Positions 1-5,507 of a DNA stretch of 5,507 nucleotides are shown one piece after another. Origin of the DNA: Alphaproteobacteria bacterium (GTDB taxonomy: Bacteria; Pseudomonadota; Alphaproteobacteria; Rhizobiales; Xanthobacteraceae); assembly GCA_005883115.1 (NCBI GenBank), contig VAZQ01000277.1, positions 1-5,507 of the forward strand. Direction: 5' to 3'. The notes under the pieces are model-generated. The model was not told the DNA's origin. It saw only the letters and a program-made list of their open reading frames with translations, and did no database searches. Numbering within the stretch: the first letter of the stretch is position 1; each line of letters starts with the position of its first letter. A program made the position numbers and the translations under genes.

Positions 1-81
1 TTCCTCTCCTGGCAGTATTCCATCGACCAGCACGGGCTCGCTGGACTGCGGACCACGCGCATCCAGCAGTACCGCCAATAA
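1..81 (+). CDS. C-terminal end of an unrecognised protein (5' end outside window)
   Basis: Frame 1 is open from the first base to a TAA at 79-81 and gives 26 residues ending in RTTRIQQYRQ. Most third codon positions are G or C, as expected for a real gene in this GC-rich DNA, and this is the main support for calling it coding. No domain can be recognised in so short a tail, and I assign no function. It runs toward the methyltransferase-esterase gene, so the two are convergent, with an inverted-repeat element between their stops. The short length leaves a real chance that the frame is open by accident. Confidence 0.45.
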   Translation, partial: FLSWQYSIDQHGLAGLRTTRIQQYRQ

Positions 82-100
82 AACGCCGCCGCTTTATCCG

Positions 101-191
101 CTGTCATTGCCCAGCTCGACCTATCAATTCACCGTCTTCGTAAGGCCTCTTTGGAAGGGCATGGATGTCCGGATCAAGCCGGGCATGACAG
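101..191. repeat. REP-like imperfect inverted repeat, about 91 bp
   Basis: The outer ends are inverted copies: CTGTCATTGCCC at 101-112 and GGGCATGACAG at 181-191, which differ by one extra T in the left arm. The match continues inward more loosely: CCCAGCTCGACCT (110-122) against the complement of GGATCAAGCCGGG (171-183) agrees at 9 of 13 positions. The GTCATGCCCGGCTTGA-type end is typical, from my knowledge, of the short intergenic palindromes scattered through Bradyrhizobium and related genomes. It lies between two convergent stop codons, so the transcript from either side could fold here and the element may help terminate transcription. No T-tract follows either arm, so a classical intrinsic terminator is not shown. 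Confidence 0.6.
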
Positions 192-213
192 GTCAACATT
201 CGACCCGCTGACC

Positions 214-2241
214 TCACAAGCCGAACGGATAGGTCTCCGGCATGCCGGGACGCGGCGTCGTCGGCAGCGGCGTCACCGCGCGGGTCTGCTCGAACCAGAG
301 ATAGGCGTCGAACTGGCGCGGCAGAGAGGCCTCGAAATAATGACTCGCGAGCTCCGTCTCTGGCCGGTAGATCACGCCGATCGCGCGCTCGAGCCGCGGA
401 TAAAGTAAGCTGCTGCGCAGCTCCGCAGAGCGGCCTTGCCGCAAGTCCACCAAGAAGCGGGAGACGCCGCTGTCGCGGCAAAGCCGCTCGTAGCTGTCGC
501 GGTGTGCGGGGCGAACCTGTTTGATCTCCATCGGCCCATCCCAGTCGGATGCCGCCGCCACGGTGCCGCGGTCGGTGCCGAAGCCGATGAGCACGGCGGT
601 TTCGGCGAACCGCTCGCGGCACAACCGGCCGACATTGATCTCGTCGCGCATTTCGCCCATTTCAGTCGCCGCGGCATCGCCGATATGCGAGTTGTGCGCC
701 CACACCACCGCCTTGGAGCCGTCGCCGCGCCACGCCAGGAGCTGCTCGAGCGTCTCGAACATATGCCGGTCGCGCAGGTTCCAGGACTCGGCCGCTCCGT
801 AATACATGACCCGGTAATAGCGCTCGGCCGAGGCAACGAGGCGCGCATTCTGCGCGGCATCGAAGAAATCTTCACTGTCCCCGGCTTCGTAGAGCAATCG
901 CTGTTCAAGAAGCTCGCGCAGCATCGCGACCACGGCGGCCTCACACTTGGCGTAGCCGGCGCTGAGCACTGCGCGGCCGTAGGTCGCCGGATCATGCTGC
1001 CAGGGCGTCAAGCAGCCGTACCGCTCGCGCGCGACGCGGGCAGCCTCGGGATCGACCTTGTCGAGATAGTCGATCACGGCCCGGATGGAGGCGCTCATAT
1101 TGTAGATATCGAGCCCGAAGAAGCCTGCGCGCCCCGCCGGCTCCTGGCCTTCGTTGTGCGCACGCAACCAATCCACGAACTCATGCACCTCGAGATTGCG
1201 CCACATCCAGGTGGGAAAGCGGCGGAACGCCGGCGTTGCCTCCGGCGGTCGCGACTTGTGGCGGACATAGCGATCGATAGCGGCGGCGTCCGGCCAGTCG
1301 GCTTCGACCGCAACGATGTTGAAGCCGTGTCGTTCAATGAGCGCTCGGGTGATGGCGGCCCGCGCCCGGTAGAATTCCGACGTGCCATGGGTTGCTTCTC
1401 CGAGCAGCACCACGCGGGCATCAGCAAACCGGTCGAACAATCGACCGAAAGCCGGGTCGTCGAGATCGGGCAGCCGTTCCGCTGTCTGCCGCAGCAACCC
1501 TGTTGGCGGCCGTGACCGTGCGGGCGGTCGCAGTTCCGCCTCGATCGGAGCGCCGCTCTCCTCCGGCAGTTCCTCCGACCAGCCGTGCTCTCCAATCAAC
1601 GGCACGAATCGTACCGCGCCGAGATCCTCTTCGTGGAAGGCGTGCTCGCCGTCGCGCACGACCTTCACCAGCCGCTGCTCGTCGGAGAGCGAGCCGATGG
1701 GAATGACGAGCCGTCCGCCGGTCGTGAGTTGGTTGCGCAGGCTCTCCGGGATTTCCGGCCCGCCCGCCGTCACGATGATCGCGTCGAACGGCGCGACCTG
1801 CGGCCAGCCCAAGGTGCCATCGCCACAGCGGACATCGATATTGCGATAGCCGAGCCGGGCGAGCCGGTCTTGGGCGCTTCGCGCGAGCCCGCCATGTCGC
1901 TCGATCGTATAAACTTGCGCCGCAATGCGGCCGAGCACGGCGGCCGCGTAGCCCGAGCCGGCGCCGATCTCCAGCACTCGATCGCCGGGCCTGACTTCGG
2001 CGGCTTCGATCATCAGCGCCACGATGTAAGGCTGCGAAATTGTCTGCCCCTCGGCGATGGGCAGCGGACTGTCTTCGTAGGCGAATTCCTCAAAGCCCGG
2101 CGCGACGAAAGCCTCGCGGGGGACCTGCCGCATGGCATCGAGCACGCGCTGATCGTCCACGCCGCGGGCAGCAATTTGCCGCTCCACCATGCGCTCGCGG
2201 TCGGCCGCGAGATGATCGAGTTGGGCTGCCTGTGGTGCCAT
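214..2241 (-). CDS. Fusion protein: protein-L-isoaspartate O-methyltransferase + erythromycin-esterase-like domain
   Basis: This 675-residue protein has two domains. Residues about 12-222 match protein-L-isoaspartate O-methyltransferase, which uses S-adenosylmethionine to methylate isoaspartyl residues in damaged proteins and so starts their repair. The family motif GQTISQPYIVA is at 65-75 and the SAM-binding motif VLEIGAGSGY at 89-98. A Pro/Glu-rich linker (about 223-258) leads to an erythromycin-esterase-like domain (about 260-655). That domain keeps LGEATHG (280-286), VAVEADW (310-316) and WAHNSH (514-519), the conserved Glu/His positions of the family. No signal peptide is visible, so it should be cytoplasmic. 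The ATG at 2241 fits because family members have only a short stretch before the MVERQ segment; a GGAAAGGG lies 13 bases upstream, a rather long spacing. The DUF2905-type gene lies 74 bases upstream on the same strand. The domain calls are firm. Macrolide hydrolysis is not implied, since many chromosomal members of this esterase family have unknown substrates. Confidence 0.93.
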   Translation of the reverse strand: MAPQAAQLDHLAADRERMVERQIAARGVDDQRVLDAMRQVPREAFVAPGFEEFAYEDSPLPIAEGQTISQPYIVALMIEAAEVRPGDRVLEIGAGSGYAAAVLGRIAAQVYTIERHGGLARSAQDRLARLGYRNIDVRCGDGTLGWPQVAPFDAIIVTAGGPEIPESLRNQLTTGGRLVIPIGSLSDEQRLVKVVRDGEHAFHEEDLGAVRFVPLIGEHGWSEELPEESGAPIEAELRPPARSRPPTGLLRQTAERLPDLDDPAFGRLFDRFADARVVLLGEATHGTSEFYRARAAITRALIERHGFNIVAVEADWPDAAAIDRYVRHKSRPPEATPAFRRFPTWMWRNLEVHEFVDWLRAHNEGQEPAGRAGFFGLDIYNMSASIRAVIDYLDKVDPEAARVARERYGCLTPWQHDPATYGRAVLSAGYAKCEAAVVAMLRELLEQRLLYEAGDSEDFFDAAQNARLVASAERYYRVMYYGAAESWNLRDRHMFETLEQLLAWRGDGSKAVVWAHNSHIGDAAATEMGEMRDEINVGRLCRERFAETAVLIGFGTDRGTVAAASDWDGPMEIKQVRPAHRDSYERLCRDSGVSRFLVDLRQGRSAELRSSLLYPRLERAIGVIYRPETELASHYFEASLPRQFDAYLWFEQTRAVTPLPTTPRPGMPETYPFGL

Positions 2242-2315
2242 GGCGCGGATGCAACCCTTTCCGCCCCCCAGAATTGAACGTTGCGGCTATTTATCGGTTC
2301 CCGCCGCGGCGCCGC
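2242..2315 (-). other. Spacer between DUF2905-type gene and fusion gene, with overlapping GC palindromes
   Basis: Two overlapping perfect 10-base palindromes sit directly against the stop codon of the small membrane-protein gene: CGCCGCGGCG (2302-2311) and GCGGCGCCGC (2306-2315). They could form a GC stem at the end of that gene's message, but no run of T follows on the minus strand, so I do not call a terminator. The rest of the spacer is richer in A/T around 2286-2296 and carries the purine-rich GGAAAGGG that precedes the fusion gene's start. No convincing -35/-10 pair was found, so either read-through or a separate promoter is possible. Confidence 0.3.
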
Positions 2316-2516
2316 TCATCTGTTAACAACCCAGAACAGCACGGACAGGACCACACTCAGCAACAAGCAGGTCACCAATGGAACATAGAACGTGAAATTT
2401 CCTCGCTCGATGACGATATCGCCGGGCAAGCGGCCGAGACCGAGCTTGCTGAGATACGGCCACAACAGGCCCAGCACCAGAATTGCAATTCCGAGCACGA
2501 TCAGAAAGCGCGCCAT
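2316..2516 (-). CDS. Small DUF2905-type membrane protein
   Basis: The product has 66 residues and two hydrophobic stretches. The first is at about 3-22 (RFLIVLGIAILVLGLLW) and the second at about 44-63. They are joined by a short polar loop with GLGRLPGDIVIERGN at 26-40. The LPGDI...RGN loop followed by FYVPLVTCLLLS is the signature I associate with DUF2905 (PF11146), a widespread inner-membrane family of unknown function, and the length is normal for it. The reading frame stays open far upstream on the minus strand, but the ATG at 2516 is chosen because homology begins with MARFL. A GGAG lies only two bases before it, closer than usual for a ribosome binding site. The gene is divergent from the SDR and may be co-transcribed with the fusion gene downstream. 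No role can be inferred beyond a membrane location. Confidence 0.85.
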   Translation of the reverse strand: MARFLIVLGIAILVLGLLWPYLSKLGLGRLPGDIVIERGNFTFYVPLVTCLLLSVVLSVLFWVVNR

Positions 2517-2576
2517 GGCTCCACGTGCCGTGCTAATTTCTCCCCTCGCATCTAGGGGCAAGAACCGGATTTCGCC
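2517..2576. promoter_or_regulatory. Divergent intergenic region with a small hairpin
   Basis: These 60 bases separate the divergent starts of the DUF2905-type gene and the SDR gene, so promoter elements for one or both are expected here or just inside the genes. The only clear structure is a perfect 5-bp inverted repeat, CCCCT (2542-2546) and AGGGG (2554-2558), around a 7-base loop. It could be an operator half-site pair or a leader hairpin. I could not identify a convincing -35/-10 pair on either strand. The SDR start is preceded by only a weak ribosome-binding sequence (CCGGA, 2565-2569). Confidence 0.35.
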
Positions 2577-3278
2577 ATGACGGATGTCAACTTCAATACC
2601 GCGCTGATCGTCGGCGCGGGCGCAGGGCTTTCCGCCTCGCTCGCTCGGGTGCTCGCCAAGGACGGGATCAAGGTGGCGCTCGCGGCGCGCACCATTGGCG
2701 ACCTCGATGCGCTCGCCAAGCAAACTGGGGCACGGGCGTTCGCCTGCGACGCGACGGAGCGCCCCCAGGTCGAGAAACTGTTCGCGGAGGTCGACGCTTC
2801 TCTCGGCGCTCCCGATATCGTGATCTACAATGCGAGCTTCCGTACCCGTGGTCCGTTCGTCGAGCTTGATCCGCTCGACGTGGAGAAAGCGCTGGCGGTG
2901 ACCGCCTATGGCGCCTTCCTGGTCGCCCAGCAGGCGGCGCGGCGCATGCTGCCGAAAAAGCACGGCGCGATCCTGCTCACCGGCGCGTCCGCCGGGGTGA
3001 AGGGCTATCCCCAATCGGCGCCCTTCGCGATGGGCAAGTTCGCGCTCCGCGGTCTTGCCCAAAGCATGGCGCGCGAGCTTTCGCCACAAGGGATCCATGT
3101 CGCGCACGTCGTGGTCGACGGTGGTATCAGAAGCGCGCGCCGGCCGGATTCGGCCGAGAGTCCGGACAGCACGCTCGATCCCGATGCGATCGCCGACACG
3201 TACATCCACCTCATCCATCAGCCGCGCAGCGCCTGGGCGTGGGAGATCGAGCTGCGGCCATGGGTGGAGAAATTCTGA
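2577..3278 (+). CDS. SDR-family protein with altered catalytic residues
   Basis: This is a 233-residue protein of the short-chain dehydrogenase/reductase superfamily, a single Rossmann domain of normal length that usually binds NAD(P)H and oxidises alcohols or reduces carbonyls. The N-terminal dinucleotide-binding motif is VGAGAGLS (12-19), the basic AAR at 36-38 follows the second strand, and CDAT is at 57-60. NAS at 85-87 replaces the usual NAG. The catalytic Ser is present in TGASAG (Ser138). The usual YxxxK motif reads FAMGK (150-154), so Lys154 is kept but Tyr is Phe150; the usual Asn four residues into the VNxxG helix is Thr109. The C terminus, ELRPWVEKF, is typical of one bacterial SDR subfamily that I recall also lacking the Tyr. 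ATG 2577 gives the standard start. It is convergent with the decarboxylase-like gene, 57 bases from that stop. Cofactor binding is likely, but ordinary SDR catalysis is doubtful and the substrate is unknown. Confidence 0.9.
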   Translation: MTDVNFNTALIVGAGAGLSASLARVLAKDGIKVALAARTIGDLDALAKQTGARAFACDATERPQVEKLFAEVDASLGAPDIVIYNASFRTRGPFVELDPLDVEKALAVTAYGAFLVAQQAARRMLPKKHGAILLTGASAGVKGYPQSAPFAMGKFALRGLAQSMARELSPQGIHVAHVVVDGGIRSARRPDSAESPDSTLDPDAIADTYIHLIHQPRSAWAWEIELRPWVEKF

Positions 3279-3335
3279 GCGGCGAGAGTGATCTGGGCAA
3301 ACAGAGGGGGCGATGGCGGCTAAGGTCACGCATCA
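3279..3335. other. Short convergent spacer without recognisable signals
   Basis: These 57 bases lie between the stop of the SDR gene and the stop of the decarboxylase-like gene. I see no strong hairpin followed by a T-run on either strand, and no open frame of interest. Confidence 0.4.
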
Positions 3336-4280
3336 TCAACCCACCAGCGCCCGCGTCGCGGGCGCGAACAGCTCCTCCGCCGTCACCGGCTTAGTGATGA
3401 TGCCCTGCGTGAGCGCATGGCGGATGAGCTCCTCGAGCACCTTGCGGTTGGGCGCGATACCGTAGGGGAGCGGGTCGCCAGTGATCTCCATGACCCGGCG
3501 ATGCACCGCCTCGGCCTCAGTCGGGTTCGCGATCTTTCCGGCTTTGAGATCCTCGACATAGCGGCGCTTGGCCCGCGCGAAGGCATCGAACACGTCGGCG
3601 GCGAGATCGCGATGCGCGGCGATCAATTCGTCCTTGATTACCACCGTGTGGTTGATGGGATAGTGGCCGCGCTGACGTAGCGCCGTAAGCCCTGCCTCGA
3701 GCGCATTGGGGATGAGCGGCTTCACGTCGGGGGCGTTCACCTCAACGCCGATTGCGGCGGCGAGTTCGCCGGATGCCAGCATGTCGCCGATACTTTTTCC
3801 CTTCTCGACCGGCACCACGTTGGCGGGCGCGCGATACTCCGCCACGTGCTCGTCCCCTGAGAGCATCCAAGTAATCTTGCTCAAGTCCGCGCCGTACTCG
3901 TCCTGCAGAATGCTGCGCGCCCATACGCCTGTCGTGACTGTGTAGCCGCGGTTGACGCCGACCCTTTTGCCTTCGAGGTCCTTCGGCGTGCGAATGCCAG
4001 CCCTGGTGTTCACCAGGATAGCGCCGTGGTGGAACGCCCGCACCAGAAAGACCGGCACGGCAGTCATCGGCTTAACGTGCGCTTTGGCACAGATGTAGGT
4101 GGTGATCGCCATCTCGCAGATGTCGAACTCGTTGCCCCGCACCATGCGGCGGAACGCGGCGATAAGAGGATCGATCTCCTCGAAATGGAACGCGAAGCTG
4201 CGCGGCTGGACGCTGCCGTCCTTGAGCGCGCGGTTGTTGCCCTGGGTGCGGGTGACGGTTCTGAGCTTGAGTTCGGGCAT
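3336..4280 (-). CDS. 4,5-dihydroxyphthalate decarboxylase-like protein (substrate-binding-protein fold)
   Basis: The 314-residue product resembles 4,5-dihydroxyphthalate decarboxylase (Pht5/PhtD type). These enzymes have the type 2 periplasmic-binding-protein fold (NMT1/THI5-like) but act in the cytoplasm, removing a carboxylate from a dihydroxylated aromatic acid. Supporting segments are TRTQGNNRALKDG (10-22), FEEIDPL (33-39), FRRMVRGNEFDICEMA (43-58), FLVRAFHHGAILVN (78-91) and TPKDLEGKRVGVNRGY (98-113). No signal peptide or lipobox is visible, which argues against a transport binding protein. The gene lies downstream of the Rieske oxygenase on the same strand, and oxygenation then decarboxylation is the order of the phthalate 4,5-pathway. 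Start choice is uncertain. ATG 4280 fits where homology begins (MPELKL); an in-frame ATG at 4304 adds eight residues but abuts a repeat remnant, and one at 4355 would translate the repeat itself. None has a good ribosome binding site. The exact substrate is unknown, and a thiamine-precursor or uptake role cannot be fully excluded. Confidence 0.82.
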   Translation of the reverse strand: MPELKLRTVTRTQGNNRALKDGSVQPRSFAFHFEEIDPLIAAFRRMVRGNEFDICEMAITTYICAKAHVKPMTAVPVFLVRAFHHGAILVNTRAGIRTPKDLEGKRVGVNRGYTVTTGVWARSILQDEYGADLSKITWMLSGDEHVAEYRAPANVVPVEKGKSIGDMLASGELAAAIGVEVNAPDVKPLIPNALEAGLTALRQRGHYPINHTVVIKDELIAAHRDLAADVFDAFARAKRRYVEDLKAGKIANPTEAEAVHRRVMEITGDPLPYGIAPNRKVLEELIRHALTQGIITKPVTAEELFAPATRALVG

Positions 4281-4304
4281 GGCGCGGCGTGCGTCGTTAC
4301 TCAT

Positions 4305-4350
4305 GTTCCAGCGCCGGTAGTTATGAACCCCTGCTTTCGCGGAGATGACA
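4305..4350 (-). repeat. Half of a REP-type palindromic repeat in the decarboxylase-like gene leader
   Basis: Read on the minus strand, the element starts GTCATCTCCGCGAAAGCAGG and continues through CATAACTACCGGCGCTGGAA up to the ATG at 4304. From my knowledge this is one arm and the spacer of the dispersed GTCATCCCCGCGAAAGCGGGG repeat, whose accidental translation gives peptides like VISAKAGVHNYRRW; exactly that peptide appears in frame here. The mirror arm expected next is absent, so the element is a remnant. The arm forms its own GAAA-loop mini-hairpin (about 4328-4343), weakened by one C-A mismatch. It lies in the probable leader of the downstream gene's message. Confidence 0.55.
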
Positions 4351-4390
4351 TCCAAGACCGTTACAGCGTCGCGGAATCAAACGAGCCGCT

Positions 4391-5507
4391 TCACACCGTC
4401 GTCTGTGCCACGCCGGGACGCGTGGTGAGGGCCTCTTTGGCGGCATCCTTGAAGGCCACATCGGGCGCCAAGACGACCGAAGCCGAGCGGACCCTATGGT
4501 GCGCCGGGTCGACTCCGGGCGGGGTAACACCTTTCTCTACCAGCGCTTTGGCCGCGCGCATCAGACGATGCCGCGCCATGATGATGCCGTTGTCGGTGGA
4601 GACGAGATTTTCCTTGGTGCGGTCGCAGATCGGTCCCATGCTCTCCTGCAGCGAGGCATCTTGCATGGCGAAGCCGGCAACGCCGCTGAACGTTGTGCCC
4701 GATTTCTGAGCCGCGCGGTCGATCAGATAGTCATTGTCCTTATTGGCGAGCGGACGGTAGGTACCGGGGACGTATTTGCAATGCACGCCTGCGCCATCGC
4801 GCATGGCATCGATTTCTCGGCGTGTTAGCGCGCGTACAGGGTGAAAGTCGTAGCTCCAGGCCCAGCAATTCTCGTCGTCGACGGGGATCCAGAAGTGGCC
4901 GTGGATCGGATGGTCGCCGCGCGGGGGGATCATGGTGAAGCACGGCATCACCCACGGCGTAATACGCCAATAATAATTGCCGTTCTCGGCGTTGCGCCGG
5001 GCGCCGATATAGAGCCCGCCCGGCTGCTCCACGACCTCGAAATACGGCTGAACGTCGGAGAGATTGTACTCGTTGCCCTTGGCGCCCTTGAATAATGGAT
5101 CCGACCCGAGGTCGCCACGATGCAGGAATGACACGTGGCTCGAGTCGATGCCTCCCTCCATCGCTTGCAGCCAATTGCACTCCTGCATCCGCTTGGAGAT
5201 AAAGCTCTGCTCGGCAGGGACACTGGCGAACTCCCAGTCCGGCAACGGCGGCTGCTTGTCGGGTGGCCCCATATAAGTCCACAGCACCGGCCCACGCTTC
5301 ACCAACGGATAGGATTTGAGCTTGATCTTCTGGCAGAAGCCGCTCTCGCGCGGCTCCGAAGGAACGTCGACGCACTGGCCCGTTACGTCGTATTTCCAGC
5401 CGTGATAGGCGCAACGCAGGCCGGACTGTTCGTTGCGCGCGAACCAGAGCGAGACCCCGCGATGGGCGCAGAATTCGTCGATCAACCCATACCTGCCATC
5501 GCTATCG
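4391..5507 (-). CDS. Rieske ring-hydroxylating oxygenase alpha subunit, phthalate dioxygenase/LigXa type (N terminus outside window)
   Basis: About 371 residues are visible. The frame runs off the right edge (DSDGRYG precedes the TTG codon at 5485), so roughly 60-80 N-terminal residues are probably missing for a family of about 430-450. Numbering from the Leu at 5485, the Rieske [2Fe-2S] motif is Cys6-x-His8-x16-Cys25-x2-His28. The mononuclear iron site shows DSSHVSFLH with Asp114, His117 and His122, and a later carboxylate in AMQDASLQESMGP (Asp276). These enzymes pass electrons from a reductase to the Rieske cluster and then to the iron, where O2 attacks an aromatic substrate. The QESMGPICDRTKE stretch (280-292) is characteristic of the phthalate dioxygenase, LigXa and vanillate-demethylase-like group. 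No reductase or ferredoxin gene is in view; one could lie to the right. The decarboxylase-like gene follows on the same strand after about 85-110 bases, supporting a shared aromatic-acid pathway. Whether it hydroxylates a ring or demethylates a methoxy group cannot be read from the sequence. Confidence 0.93.
   Translation of the reverse strand, partial: DSDGRYGLIDEFCAHRGVSLWFARNEQSGLRCAYHGWKYDVTGQCVDVPSEPRESGFCQKIKLKSYPLVKRGPVLWTYMGPPDKQPPLPDWEFASVPAEQSFISKRMQECNWLQAMEGGIDSSHVSFLHRGDLGSDPLFKGAKGNEYNLSDVQPYFEVVEQPGGLYIGARRNAENGNYYWRITPWVMPCFTMIPPRGDHPIHGHFWIPVDDENCWAWSYDFHPVRALTRREIDAMRDGAGVHCKYVPGTYRPLANKDNDYLIDRAAQKSGTTFSGVAGFAMQDASLQESMGPICDRTKENLVSTDNGIIMARHRLMRAAKALVEKGVTPPGVDPAHHRVRSASVVLAPDVAFKDAAKEALTTRPGVAQTTV

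Noticed and set aside
214..1470. Erythromycin resistance gene
   Set aside because: The domain belongs to the erythromycin esterase family, but it is fused to a protein-repair methyltransferase and has no mobile-element context. Family membership alone does not show macrolide hydrolysis.
436..1515. Long plus-strand open frame (359 codons) opposite the esterase domain
   Set aside because: It is antisense to a gene with clear family motifs, has no recognisable domain, and is the kind of shadow frame expected where GC-biased third positions remove stops. The overlapping plus-strand frame at 1585-2277 is rejected for the same reason.
2517..3329. Long N-terminal extension of the small membrane protein (frame open to 3329)
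   Set aside because: The extension runs antisense through the whole SDR gene and has no recognisable content. The DUF2905-like homology begins at the ATG at 2516 and gives a normal 66-residue protein.
3336..4280. Periplasmic substrate-binding protein of an ABC transporter
   Set aside because: The fold is shared, but no signal peptide or lipobox is seen, no permease or ATPase gene is adjacent, and the sequence segments fit the 4,5-dihydroxyphthalate-decarboxylase group better.
4026..4709. Plus-strand frame of 227 codons across the decarboxylase-like gene start and the oxygenase end
   Set aside because: It lies antisense to two well-supported genes and crosses the repeat remnant. The sequence has no domain-like pattern.
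4740..5414. Second minus-strand frame of 224 codons inside the oxygenase gene
   Set aside because: It is an out-of-frame reading of the Rieske oxygenase, Arg/Ala-rich with no motifs. The Rieske and iron-site motifs are all in the other frame.
4391..5485. Oxygenase gene starting at the TTG at 5485
   Set aside because: The frame continues upstream to the window edge with family-like residues (DSDGRYG), and a start there would leave only five residues before the first Rieske Cys, which is too short for this family.

Overview
The window is a piece of a GC-rich bacterial chromosome with strong G/C third-position bias in its genes. The gene families, together with two kinds of intergenic palindromic repeat that I know from Bradyrhizobium/Rhodopseudomonas-like genomes, suggest an alphaproteobacterium of the Hyphomicrobiales. 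That placement is inference; there is no rRNA or other marker gene here. Genes are dense, no gap exceeds about 135 bases, and I see no tRNA, rRNA, CRISPR array, transposase or phage gene.

Left part (1-2516). The last 26 codons of an unrecognised plus-strand gene end at 81. A roughly 91-base imperfect inverted repeat (101-191) separates it from a convergent minus-strand gene (214-2241). This gene encodes a 675-residue fusion of a protein-L-isoaspartate O-methyltransferase domain and an erythromycin-esterase-like domain. Upstream of it, on the same strand, lies a small gene (2316-2516) for a two-helix DUF2905-type membrane protein. The two may form a short transcription unit.

Middle (2517-3278). 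A 60-base divergent gap with a small perfect-stem hairpin leads into a plus-strand short-chain dehydrogenase/reductase (SDR). Its usual catalytic Tyr is Phe and its usual catalytic Asn is Thr.

Right part (3336-5507). Two minus-strand genes read in from the right edge. The first is a Rieske ring-hydroxylating oxygenase alpha subunit of the phthalate dioxygenase/LigXa type, truncated at its N terminus by the window edge. Downstream of it is a 4,5-dihydroxyphthalate-decarboxylase-like protein with a substrate-binding-protein fold and no signal peptide. Oxygenation followed by decarboxylation is the logic of the phthalate 4,5-pathway, so the pair probably acts on an aromatic carboxylate, whose identity cannot be read from sequence. 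The gap between them holds half of a second palindromic repeat, which abuts the possible start codons of the decarboxylase-like gene.

No wholly new system is evident. The points most worth a second look are the SDR with an altered active site, the methyltransferase-esterase fusion, and the oxygenase/decarboxylase-like pair with a repeat remnant in its leader.
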